The notes under the pieces are model-generated. The model was given only the letters and a program-made list of their open reading frames with translations. It was not told where the DNA came from and made no database searches. DNA of 13,032 bases, from positions 1 to 13,032 of the forward strand of contig JBIOUF010000271.1 of NCBI GenBank assembly GCA_044866695.1, given 5' to 3'. The position numbers and the translations under genes are program-made. Below, in pieces: positions 6,583 through 13,032 of this stretch (position 1 is the first letter of the stretch; each line of letters opens with the position of its first letter). The stretch comes from JBIOUF01 sp044866695 (GTDB taxonomy: Bacteria > Actinomycetota > Actinomycetes > Propionibacteriales > Nocardioidaceae).

Positions 6583-7101
6583 ATGGCCGACCAGCACACG
6601 TTGTTCGAGACGGAGCGGGCGATGCGAAGCCATGTGGCGGCACTGGACCTCGACTTCGAGGCGGCCCACGCGGTGTCGAGCATCTACCGGGCGGCCAACG
6701 CCGTGCGCACCCACGTCACCAACGAGGTCCTGCGCGAGTACGACCTCAGCTGGACCGGGTTCGTCGTGCTGTGGGTGGTCTGGATCTGGGACGGGATGGA
6801 GACCCGCCATGCCGCGGAGTCCGCGGCGATCTCGAAGGCCACGCTGACCGGCGTGGCCAAGACCCTGGAGTCGCGCGGCTGGATCGAGAAGCGGGGTCGC
6901 GCGGACGACCGGCGGCTGGTCGAGCTGCACCTCACCCCGGCGGGCAACCAGCTCATGGAGGACCTCTACCCCAAGTTCAACGCGGTCGAGGCGCGCGTCG
7001 TCGCGGGGCTGTCGAGCAAGCGCCGCCGGGACCTCACCAAGAGCCTGCGCGAGATCGTCACCGCCCTCGAGCAGCCCTCGGACGTGGTCGAGAGCGCCTG
7101 A
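6583..7101 (+). CDS. MarR family transcriptional regulator
   Basis: A 172-residue MarR-type winged-helix repressor. The DNA-binding part covers about residues 55-118: SAAISKATLTGVAKTLESRGW is the helix-turn-helix with recognition helix, and EKRGRADDRRLVELHLTPAG is the wing with its usual DxR signature (D109, R110). Flanking helices (about 25-55 and 125-165) should form the dimer and ligand pocket. The N-terminus is about 20 residues longer than in compact members. The ATG at 6583 has no clear ribosome site. The gene is divergent from the ligase pair and converges on the end of the five-gene operon. In the Hpa pathway the regulator HpaR is also MarR-type and responds to aromatic acids, so a phenylacetate-like or amine-derived ligand is plausible here; that is inference. 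Confidence 0.92.
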   Translation: MADQHTLFETERAMRSHVAALDLDFEAAHAVSSIYRAANAVRTHVTNEVLREYDLSWTGFVVLWVVWIWDGMETRHAAESAAISKATLTGVAKTLESRGWIEKRGRADDRRLVELHLTPAGNQLMEDLYPKFNAVEARVVAGLSSKRRRDLTKSLREIVTALEQPSDVVESA

Positions 7102-7118
7102 CGCCGCGGCGGCCCGGC

Positions 7119-7142
7119 TCGGGACGGGCATCGGGACGGGCA
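7119..7142. repeat. Exact 12-bp tandem duplication
   Basis: Two direct copies of TCGGGACGGGCA sit end to end in the 41-bp gap between the converging MarR and PuuD-like genes, right up to the stop codon of the latter. A CGCCGCGGCG palindrome precedes them. It looks like slippage in a short spacer; no function is evident. Confidence 0.8.
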
Positions 7143-7898
7143 TCAGTGCCGGCCGCCGGGCGTCGCCGCGCGAACGAACGCGGAGAAGATCCCGGCCTGC
7201 TGCGGGTCCGTGGCCGCGGTGTCCTCGGGGTGCCACTGCACGCCTAGGTACCAGCCGTCGTGCTCGTCGATCGAGACCGCCTCGACGGTGCCGTCCTCGG
7301 CGTACGCCGTCGCGCGCAGTCCCTTGCCCAAGGCGCCCAGGCCCTGGTGGTGGTAGCAGGAGACGGTCATCTGGTCGGCGTCGACGACCCGGCGCAGCGG
7401 CGAGTCGGGCAGGATCGCGATGTCGTGCACGAGATGACGGTGGTCGGCTCCCAGCGTCTCGGTGAGGTCCTGGACCAGGTCGCCACCCCGTGCGACGTTG
7501 ACGACCTGGTTCCCCCGGCAGATCGCCAGCAGTGGGAGGCGGTCCTCCACGGCGACCCGGGCCAGGGCCAGGTCGAACGCGTCCTGGGTCTCGTCGACGT
7601 CGTACTGGGAGTCGTGCGCCTCCTGGCCGGCCCAGTGCGCGGCGAGGTCACCGCCGCCGGGCAGCAGGACCGCGTCGGCCATCCAGATCCGGCTCCGCAC
7701 CAGCGCGTCGAGGGCCCCTTCGGCTGCTCCGTCGGGCACGTCCGGGTGCAGCAGGACGGGCTCCCCACCGGCGGCGTACACCGCGTCGACGAGCTTGCGC
7801 GCCGCCACCATGGCGCGGAACCGCAGCGCAGAGGCGGACTCGGAGAAGCGCGACGGGATGACGACCACGGGCCGGGCGTCGGCGGGGCGCTCAGCCAT
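7143..7898 (-). CDS. Gamma-glutamyl hydrolase, peptidase C26 family (PuuD-like)
   Basis: A 251-residue class I amidotransferase-fold hydrolase of the C26 family. It resembles PuuD, which splits gamma-glutamyl-gamma-aminobutyrate into glutamate and GABA. The oxyanion and substrate region LLPGGGDLAAHW is at about residues 78-89. The nucleophile C127 lies in AICRGNQVVNVARGG, close to the PuuD signature. H223 and E225 in GVQWHPED complete the triad. It is the last gene of the five-gene minus-strand operon, and its ATG overlaps the end of the PuuC-like dehydrogenase gene by 8 bases, so the two are probably coupled in translation. Together with the separate ligase it should remove the glutamyl group after side-chain oxidation. 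The true substrate may not be the putrescine intermediate, given the aromatic-cleavage genes upstream. Confidence 0.9.
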   Translation of the reverse strand: MAERPADARPVVVIPSRFSESASALRFRAMVAARKLVDAVYAAGGEPVLLHPDVPDGAAEGALDALVRSRIWMADAVLLPGGGDLAAHWAGQEAHDSQYDVDETQDAFDLALARVAVEDRLPLLAICRGNQVVNVARGGDLVQDLTETLGADHRHLVHDIAILPDSPLRRVVDADQMTVSCYHHQGLGALGKGLRATAYAEDGTVEAVSIDEHDGWYLGVQWHPEDTAATDPQQAGIFSAFVRAATPGGRH

Positions 7899-9420
7899 AG
7901 CTGATCCAGGTGGTCTTGAGGTCGGTGTACTCCTCCAGCGCGCGCCGGGACTTGTCCCGGGCCGTGCCGGAGAGCTTGACCCCGCCGAAGGGCACCGACA
8001 TGTCGCCCTCCTCGTAGCAGTTCACCCAGACCGTGCCGGCGCGCAGCGCGCGGGAGACGCGATGCGCCCGCCCGAGGTCTGCGGTCCACAGGCCCGCGGC
8101 CAGACCGTACTCGGTGTCCGACGCGATCCGCACCGCCTCGGCCTCGTCGTCGAAGACCTGGACGGCGAGCACCGGCCCGAACAGCTCCTCGCGGACCAGC
8201 ACGTTGTCGGGCCCGGCGCCGGTGACGACGGTCGGCTCCAGGTACGGCCCGCCCGACGCCTCCCGGACCCGCGACCCGCCGAGGCGGACCTGGGCGCCCT
8301 GGCGCGCGCCGCGGTCGAGCTGGCCGAGCACCCGCCGCAGGCTGGCCTCGTCGACCAGCGGACCCATCGTGGTGTCGGGCAGCAGCGGGTCGTCGGGCTG
8401 CCAGGAGGCCGCCGTGGCGACCACCCGGTCCACCACCCGGTCGGCGACGCTGCGGTGCACCACCAGCCTCGACCCCGCCGTGCACATCTCGCCGGAGTTG
8501 AAGAAGATCGCCCAGGCGGCCATGTCGGCCGCGGCGTCCAGGTCCGGCGCGTCGGGGAACACGATGTTCGGCGACTTGCCGCCGAGCTCGAGGTGCACCC
8601 GCTTGAGGTTGCTGTCGGCGGCGTACCGCAGGAAGTGCCGCCCGACGCCGGTCGACCCGGTGAAGGTCAGCACGTCGACGTCGGGGTGCTCCCCGAGCCG
8701 GCGCCCGACCTCCGCGCCGTCGCCGGAGAGCACGTTGAACGCTCCCGGCGGGACGCCGGCCTCGATGCCCAGCGCCGCCACCCGCTGCATCGACAGCGGC
8801 GACTGCTCGGCGGTCTTGAGCACCACGGTGCAGCCGGCCGCGAGCGCCGCCGCGAACTTCCAGCTCCCGATGGTCAGGGGGAAGTTCCACGGGACGACCG
8901 CGGCCGCGACCCCGGCCGGCTCGCGGGTCACCAGGGCCAGCTCGCCCGGCGCCGTCGGGGAGACCTCACCCATCACCTTGTCCGCGAGCCCACCGTAGTA
9001 GCGCAGGCAGCGGACCAGGGCGCGCAGCTCGATCTCCCACGAGTGCCGGATCGGCTTGCCCATCTCGGCCGAGACCAGGAGCGCGATCTCGTCGCGGTCC
9101 CGCTCCACCAGGTCGGCGTACCGGAGCAGGGTCTCGCCGCGCTCGCGCGCGGACATCCGTGGCCAGGGACCGCTGTCGAACGCGGACCGGGCCGAGGCCA
9201 CGGCGGCGTCCGCGTCGGCGGCGTCGGCCCAAACCAGCTCGGTCAGGGTGCTGCCGTCGCGTGGGGTCACCACGGGCCGGCTTCCGCCGGCGACGGCCGG
9301 GCGCTCCTCACCGTCGATGAACAGGCCCTGGGGGAGCCGGGTCGCGGGGAGCCGCGCGACCCAGTCGACGGCGCGGACCGGGTCGTGGCGCTCCGGGTCG
9401 ATGTCGGTGGTCGTCGTCAT
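7891..9420 (-). CDS. Aldehyde dehydrogenase, PuuC-like
   Basis: A 509-residue NAD(P)-dependent aldehyde dehydrogenase. Active-site residues are present: N179 (VVPWNFPL), K202 (VLKTAEQSPLS), E278 (HLELGGKSPN) and catalytic C313 (SGEMCTAGSRL). Several segments recall E. coli PuuC (gamma-glutamyl-gamma-aminobutyraldehyde dehydrogenase): GKPIRHS, YGGLADKVMGEV, and especially the tail MSVPFGGVKLSGTARDKSRRALEEYTDLKTTWIS in shortened comparison to PuuC's VPFGGYKQSGNGRDKS. That supports oxidation of a gamma-glutamylated aminoaldehyde. It starts 18 bases after the FAH-family gene with no clear ribosome site, so translation probably depends on coupling. It overlaps the PuuD-like gene by 8 bases. A related broad-range amino- or aryl-aldehyde dehydrogenase role cannot be excluded. 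Confidence 0.92.
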   Translation of the reverse strand: MTTTTDIDPERHDPVRAVDWVARLPATRLPQGLFIDGEERPAVAGGSRPVVTPRDGSTLTELVWADAADADAAVASARSAFDSGPWPRMSARERGETLLRYADLVERDRDEIALLVSAEMGKPIRHSWEIELRALVRCLRYYGGLADKVMGEVSPTAPGELALVTREPAGVAAAVVPWNFPLTIGSWKFAAALAAGCTVVLKTAEQSPLSMQRVAALGIEAGVPPGAFNVLSGDGAEVGRRLGEHPDVDVLTFTGSTGVGRHFLRYAADSNLKRVHLELGGKSPNIVFPDAPDLDAAADMAAWAIFFNSGEMCTAGSRLVVHRSVADRVVDRVVATAASWQPDDPLLPDTTMGPLVDEASLRRVLGQLDRGARQGAQVRLGGSRVREASGGPYLEPTVVTGAGPDNVLVREELFGPVLAVQVFDDEAEAVRIASDTEYGLAAGLWTADLGRAHRVSRALRAGTVWVNCYEEGDMSVPFGGVKLSGTARDKSRRALEEYTDLKTTWISYG

Positions 9421-9438
9421 CGCGGGTGTGGGCCGGCG

Positions 9439-10311
9439 TCAGTGGGTCTGGGACAGGTCGGGCTTGCGGATGCCGCGCAGCTCCCAGTCCCCGCCCTTCG
9501 CCGTGGACAGCACCTCCTCGCTCTCCGTCGGCTGCGCGCCGACGTCGGTGCGGACCGGCGCGGGACCCTCCACGATGTGGTTGCGGAGCGTGCCCAGGCC
9601 CTCGACCTCGACCTCCACGACGTCGCCCGGGTAGACGGTGCGGGAGATGGCGGGGGTCCCCGACATCAGCACGTCACCGGGCTGCAGCGTGATCGTCCGC
9701 GCGATGTCCGCGACGAGGTAGTGCATGTCCCACCTCATCTCGTCGGTGTTGCCGTCCTGCCGCACCTCGCCGTTGACCAGCGTGCGGATCCGCTTGCCGC
9801 GGAAGTCCCAGCCCTCGACCAGCCCCGGGCCGAGGGGGCACAAGGTGTCGGCGCCCTTGACCCGCAGCATCGACCCGGAGTCGGTGTCGCGGAAGTCGTG
9901 CAGGCCGTAGTCGTTGCCGACCGTGTACCCCCGGATGTAGTCGCCCGCCTCCTCCGGGGAGATGTTGCGGGCGGTGCGCCCGACCACGATCGCGATCTCG
10001 CCCTCGTAGTTCAGCCACTTGCAGCGGTTCGGCCGGACCACGGCGCTCTCGTGCGCGTTGAGCGACGACACCGGCTTGTGGAAGTACGTCGGCGCCGGGG
10101 GCAGCTTGGTCATCATCTCCTCGACCCGCGAGGAGTAGTTGAGGTGGACGCAGACGATCTTCGACGGGACGACGGGCGGGAGGTGCCGGGCCTCCGCGAT
10201 CGCCACCTCACGGCCGTCTCCGGCGACCAGCGTCTCTCCTCGGCGGACCACGTCGACGACGTTGCCGTCGAGCAGGATCCGGCGGGTCTCGCGCAGGGCG
10301 GGCTGGGACAT
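9439..10311 (-). CDS. FAH-family decarboxylase/isomerase, HpaG-like
   Basis: A 290-residue fumarylacetoacetate hydrolase superfamily protein. It resembles the C-terminal half of HpaG/HpcE, which decarboxylates 5-oxopent-3-ene-1,2,5-tricarboxylate and isomerises the product in homoprotocatechuate breakdown. Metal ligands are visible as E103 and E105 (NYEGEIAIVVGR) and D134 (GYTVGNDYGLHDF); K152 follows in MLRVKG. GDVLMSGTP and the GDVVEVEVEGLG strand are typical of the fold. E. coli HpaG is a fusion of two such domains, while this is a single domain. The family NYxxHxxE motif reads NYSSRVEE, with R62 where His is usual. GAGGAG lies 6 bases before the ATG (10318-10323). It sits 28 bases after the dioxygenase gene and 18 before the dehydrogenase. 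Confidence 0.87.
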   Translation of the reverse strand: MSQPALRETRRILLDGNVVDVVRRGETLVAGDGREVAIAEARHLPPVVPSKIVCVHLNYSSRVEEMMTKLPPAPTYFHKPVSSLNAHESAVVRPNRCKWLNYEGEIAIVVGRTARNISPEEAGDYIRGYTVGNDYGLHDFRDTDSGSMLRVKGADTLCPLGPGLVEGWDFRGKRIRTLVNGEVRQDGNTDEMRWDMHYLVADIARTITLQPGDVLMSGTPAISRTVYPGDVVEVEVEGLGTLRNHIVEGPAPVRTDVGAQPTESEEVLSTAKGGDWELRGIRKPDLSQTH

Positions 10312-10339
10312 CTGGGTCTCCTCGGTGTGGTCGGTGCGC

Positions 10340-11293
10340 TCAGCCGGCGGCAGGCAGGTCGGGTCCGGCGTTCTGGCGGGCGTAGTCGGGGTCGGCCGGC
10401 GTGCGACGCGGGCGCGGGAAGCCGTCGGCGGGCCGGTCGAACCACAGGTGCACCTGGCCGGTGCCGACCGAGTTCTCGTACTCGCCGTACTGGCGGCTGG
10501 TGGCGCGGCAGTCGCCCTCGCCGAGTGCGCCGATCATCATCAGGTAGTGGCCGAACCGGGCCTCCGGCCTGAACCGGTAGAACTCGCCCATGGTGTCGAG
10601 CACGCGGGCGTGGTCGCCCGCAGCGAACCACTCCAGGCGCTCGGCGTCGGCCGCGGCCGCCTCGGGGCTGAAGATGTGCTCGACACCGGCCGCCTCGTGG
10701 TCGCGCAGCTGGCGCAGCGGCCAGAAGGTGTGCGACATGGCACCCGACGCCAGCAGCAGCACCTTGCGGTCGGACTCCGCGATGGCGTCGCCGAGGGCGC
10801 GTCCGAGCCGCAGGTTGTCCTCGGTGTCGGCGGTCTGGCAGACGCCGATCGTGACCCACTTCTTGTCGGGTAGACCCTGGCCGAGGAACTCCCACAGGTT
10901 GGTGGTGGCGTAGAAGATCGGCAGCGAAGGGTCGTCGATCGCCGTGATCCAGGTGCTGTGGTCCTGGCCCTTGCCGGCGATGAGGTGGGCGAGCTCGGGG
11001 TCGCCGAGGATGTCGTACGGGCGCTGCGACATGCCGCGGGGCAGCTCCTCGGAGGTGAACAGCCCGGCCCGGCGCTCGTGCGCGGTCACCACGAACTCGA
11101 CCGTCGTGGCCCAGTGGGAGTCCAGGACGACCACCGTGTCGTAGTCCAGGGAGTCGAACACGTCCTTGCGCAGCTCCTGCAGGCCGGCCACGAGCGTGGT
11201 GTCCTCGCCGTTGTTCAGCTCTCGGCGGGTCTTCTCCGGCAGCACGATGGTAGGCACGTGGGCGATCAGCCCCGCGCCGACAACCTCACCCAT
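10340..11293 (-). CDS. Class III extradiol ring-cleavage dioxygenase, HpaD-like (LigB fold)
   Basis: A 317-residue non-heme Fe(II) or Mn(II) dioxygenase of the LigB superfamily. It resembles 3,4-dihydroxyphenylacetate 2,3-dioxygenase (HpaD/HpcB), which opens homoprotocatechuate to 5-carboxymethyl-2-hydroxymuconate semialdehyde. Expected ligands are H12 (LIAHVP), H60 (VLDSHW) and E271 (YGEYENSVGTGQ); the likely acid/base is H188 (LASGAMSHTF). The SVGTGQVHLWF end matches the HpaD SSGTGQ region. The tail of about 30 residues after that (rich in Pro and Arg) makes it longer than the roughly 280-residue E. coli protein. A GAGGA lies 6 bases before the ATG, 14 bases after the HpaE-like gene. The catechol substrate is inferred; other LigB substrates such as protocatechuate-type rings are possible. 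Confidence 0.9.
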   Translation of the reverse strand: MGEVVGAGLIAHVPTIVLPEKTRRELNNGEDTTLVAGLQELRKDVFDSLDYDTVVVLDSHWATTVEFVVTAHERRAGLFTSEELPRGMSQRPYDILGDPELAHLIAGKGQDHSTWITAIDDPSLPIFYATTNLWEFLGQGLPDKKWVTIGVCQTADTEDNLRLGRALGDAIAESDRKVLLLASGAMSHTFWPLRQLRDHEAAGVEHIFSPEAAAADAERLEWFAAGDHARVLDTMGEFYRFRPEARFGHYLMMIGALGEGDCRATSRQYGEYENSVGTGQVHLWFDRPADGFPRPRRTPADPDYARQNAGPDLPAAG

Positions 11294-11307
11294 GACAGTC
11301 CTCGCTT

Positions 11308-12780
11308 TCAGTTGGTCGTCCTCGTCGTCCAGCCGGTGGGGCTGAAGACGGTGTTCTTGATGTCGCAGTAGAAGTCGAAGGAGTAGGTGCCGCCTTCACG
11401 GCCGATGCCGGACCTCCCGTTGCCACCGAAGGGCGCCCCGAGGTCGCGCACGAAGAAGCAGTTCACCCAGACGGTGCCTGCGTCGAGCCTGGCGCTGACC
11501 CGCTCGGCGCGCTCGGGGTCTCCGGTGACCATGGTGGCGGCCAGCCCGAACCGGGTGTCGTTGGCCAGCCGGACGCCCTCGTCCTCGGTGGCGAAGGTCT
11601 GGAAGGTCAGGACCGGCCCGAACACCTCCTCGGTCAGGATCTCGCTGCCCGGCTCGGCGCCCACCAGGATCGTGGGGGAGTAGTACAGCCCGCCCAGCTC
11701 GGTGTTCGGCCCGCCGCCGAGGACGGGCTTGGCGCCGGCGGCGACCGCGCGCTCCACGAAGCCGGAGACGCGCTCGAAGTGCTGGCGGCTGACCAGGGCG
11801 CTCACGTCGGTCGCCTCGTCGCGGGGGTCGCCCTGCACGAGCTCGCGAGCCCGTTGCACGACCCGCTGGAGGAGCTCCTCCGCGACGGACTCCTGGACCA
11901 GCATGCGGAACGCCCCGAGGCAGACCTGTCCGGCGTTGTCGAACTGCTCGACCGCGAGGCTCACGGCCAGGTCGAGGTCGCTGTCCTCGAAGACCAGCAG
12001 CGGCGACTTCCCGCCGAGCTCGAAGGACAGCGGGACGATGTTCGGGGCGGCGGCCGCCGCGATCGTCCCGGCGGTCGGCACCGAGCCGGTGAACGAGAGC
12101 CGGCGGACCCCCGGGTGACGGGTCAGCGGCGCGCCGGCGCCCGCCCCGGTGCCCTGGACGACGTTGAACACCCCTGGGGGCAGACCCGCCTCGTGGGTGA
12201 TGTCGGCCAGCAGCGACGCGGTGAGCGGCGCCCACTCCGGCGGCTTCAGGACGACCGTGTTGCCGGCAGCCAGGGCGGGCCCGATCCGCCAGGTGGCCAG
12301 CATCAGCGGGGCGTTCCACGGCGTGATGATCGCGGTGACCCCCGCCGGGTCGTAGGTGATCCGCTCGCGGTGGCCGCGGATCTCCCGGTCCGGGTGCCGC
12401 AGCGCCTCCGCCCAGTCGGCGAAGTAGCGGAAGTTCATCGCCACCCGGGGCATCACGCCGCGGCGGTGCGAGCGGAGCAGCGACCCGTTGTCGCGGGTCT
12501 CCACGCGGGCCAGCTCCTCGGTCCGCGCCTCGATCCCCTCCGCGACCCGGCGCAGGGTCGCGGAGCGTTCGGCGACCGGGAGGGCGGCCCAGCCCGGGAA
12601 GGCCTCCTGCGCCGCGGCGACGGCGCGGTCGACCTCGTCGGCTCCGCCGGCGTGGATCTCACCGAGCACCGTCTCGTCGATGGGCGAGACGTCGGTGAAG
12701 GTCGCGCTGGACGCGACCCGCTCGCCGCCGATCCAGTGCCTGGTGTCGACGGCGACGCCCTCCACCTCGATGCTGCTCAT
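11308..12780 (-). CDS. Semialdehyde dehydrogenase, HpaE-like
   Basis: A 490-residue NAD-dependent aldehyde dehydrogenase and first gene of the operon. N156 (ITPWNAPL), K179 (VVLKPPEWAPLT), E254 (SFELGGKSPLLVFED) and catalytic C287 (NAGQVCLGAFR) are present. The end FVRDLGAPFGGNGRSGIGRE, then GGTYSFDFYCDIKN, closely follows the HpaE pattern (VRDLRQPFGGVKASGTGREGGEYSFE). That enzyme oxidises 5-carboxymethyl-2-hydroxymuconate semialdehyde, the product of the next gene's dioxygenase. GGGAGG lies 5 bases before the ATG (12786-12791). A promoter with an operator-like palindrome lies directly upstream. It differs clearly in subfamily from the second dehydrogenase of the operon at 7891-9420, so it is not a recent duplicate. 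Confidence 0.92.
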   Translation of the reverse strand: MSSIEVEGVAVDTRHWIGGERVASSATFTDVSPIDETVLGEIHAGGADEVDRAVAAAQEAFPGWAALPVAERSATLRRVAEGIEARTEELARVETRDNGSLLRSHRRGVMPRVAMNFRYFADWAEALRHPDREIRGHRERITYDPAGVTAIITPWNAPLMLATWRIGPALAAGNTVVLKPPEWAPLTASLLADITHEAGLPPGVFNVVQGTGAGAGAPLTRHPGVRRLSFTGSVPTAGTIAAAAAPNIVPLSFELGGKSPLLVFEDSDLDLAVSLAVEQFDNAGQVCLGAFRMLVQESVAEELLQRVVQRARELVQGDPRDEATDVSALVSRQHFERVSGFVERAVAAGAKPVLGGGPNTELGGLYYSPTILVGAEPGSEILTEEVFGPVLTFQTFATEDEGVRLANDTRFGLAATMVTGDPERAERVSARLDAGTVWVNCFFVRDLGAPFGGNGRSGIGREGGTYSFDFYCDIKNTVFSPTGWTTRTTN

Positions 12781-12794
12781 GCGGTCCTCCCAAG

Positions 12795-12812
12795 TCGTTA
12801 GGAGCCAAACGA
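12795..12812. promoter_or_regulatory. 18-bp operator-like palindrome, site D
   Basis: Minus-strand reading TCGTTTGGCTCCTAACGA, 7 of 9 positions paired between halves. It is identical to site A (6493-6510) in 15 of 18 bases, and both keep TCGTTTGG, TCC and ACGA at the same places and in the same orientation relative to their promoters. It overlaps the -10 and predicted transcription start of the five-gene operon, ending 14 bases before the start codon. Likely bound by the MarR regulator as a repressor. Confidence 0.65.
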
Positions 12813-12838
12813 TATGGAGACCATCACCGGCCAGTCAA
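12809..12838 (-). promoter_or_regulatory. Probable promoter of the five-gene catabolic operon
   Basis: Minus-strand -35 TTGACT (12833-12838), an 18-base spacer and a -10 TATCGT (12809-12814), giving a start near 12802 and a leader of about 20 bases with a GGGAGG ribosome site. The arrangement parallels the ligase promoter at 6491-6519. No other promoter-like sequence is evident in the short gaps between the five genes, so they are probably one transcript. Confidence 0.55.
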
Positions 12839-12844
12839 CCTCGT

Positions 12845-13032
12845 GCCCACACCGCTGGTGAGGGACTGCACCCGCTCCTCAACCACCGGGACGGTGGCAG
12901 GGCCCCAGCCAGGGTGCCGGTGGTTTCGAGACGCTCGCAAGCTCGCTCCTCAACCACCGGGACCCTGGCTGGGGCCCTGCCACCGTCCCGGTGGTTGAGG
13001 AGCGGGTGCAGTCCCTCACCAGCGGTGTGGGC
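12845..13032. repeat. Perfect 71-bp inverted repeat with 46-bp loop
   Basis: The left arm 12845-12915 and right arm 12962-13032 are exact reverse complements over all 71 bases. Between them, 12916-12961 runs from CCGGTGGTTTCGAG to CTCCTCAACCACCGG and is itself an imperfect palindrome. The 18-mer CGCTCCTCAACCACCGGG occurs at 12873-12890, at 12944-12961 and reversed at 12987-13004. Each arm also holds a CCACCG/CGGTGG mini-hairpin (12883-12897 and its mirror). From memory, this core is typical of dispersed actinobacterial intergenic repeats. The right arm ends at the window edge, so the true length may be greater. No coding potential is seen here. Possible roles are a strong two-way terminator, a cruciform, or a repeat insertion hot spot. 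Confidence 0.9.

Noticed and set aside
7462..10572. A plus-strand open frame of more than 1000 codons opposite the operon
   Set aside because: It is the antisense of four genes with clear catalytic motifs. Its translation is Arg/Pro/Ala/Gly-rich with no recognisable domain, as expected for a shadow frame in GC-rich DNA.
12845..13032. Insertion sequence ends or a transposon remnant
   Set aside because: The space between the arms is only 46 bp, no transposase is present and no target-site duplication can be seen; the core looks like a dispersed intergenic repeat.

Overview
The window looks like chromosome from a high-GC actinobacterium. Coding regions show strong GC preference at third positions, GTG starts and tight 4-8 base gene overlaps. 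The intergenic motif CGCTCCTCAACCACCGGG occurs three times; from memory it resembles repeats scattered through Nocardioides and its relatives. The genus is an inference.

Left part (1-4300): an aldo/keto reductase (minus) and a small two-helix membrane protein (plus) diverge. Next come an Lrp/AsnC regulator (minus) and, divergent from it, a group II PLP-dependent decarboxylase followed closely by a HAD-like hydrolase (both plus). The HAD gene converges on the next block across a run of about 3.6 copies of a 32-bp tandem repeat.

Middle (4303-7101): a glutamine-synthetase-like gamma-glutamyl-amine ligase and a class I glutamine-amidotransferase-like protein overlap by 4 bases (minus). They are divergent from a MarR-family regulator (plus).

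Right part (7143-12780): a compact five-gene minus-strand operon joins two kinds of catabolism. The first three genes resemble the homoprotocatechuate meta-cleavage enzymes: a HpaE-like semialdehyde dehydrogenase, a HpaD-like class III extradiol dioxygenase and a HpaG-like FAH-family decarboxylase/isomerase. The last two resemble the Puu pathway: a PuuC-like aldehyde dehydrogenase and a PuuD-like C26 gamma-glutamyl hydrolase.

The promoters of the operon and of the gamma-glutamyl ligase carry nearly the same 18-bp imperfect palindrome (15 of 18 bases identical) over their -10 or spacer regions. A related palindrome lies upstream of the MarR gene. This suggests that the MarR protein represses itself, the ligase pair and the operon as one regulon. 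My working hypothesis is catabolism of an amine, probably aromatic, through a gamma-glutamylated intermediate followed by ring cleavage; the amine might be supplied by the nearby decarboxylase. No amine oxidase, ring hydroxylase, isomerase, hydratase or aldolase is visible, so the route is incomplete here.

Right edge (12845-13032): a perfect 71-bp inverted repeat encloses a 46-bp loop that holds a copy of the intergenic repeat. It runs exactly to the window edge.
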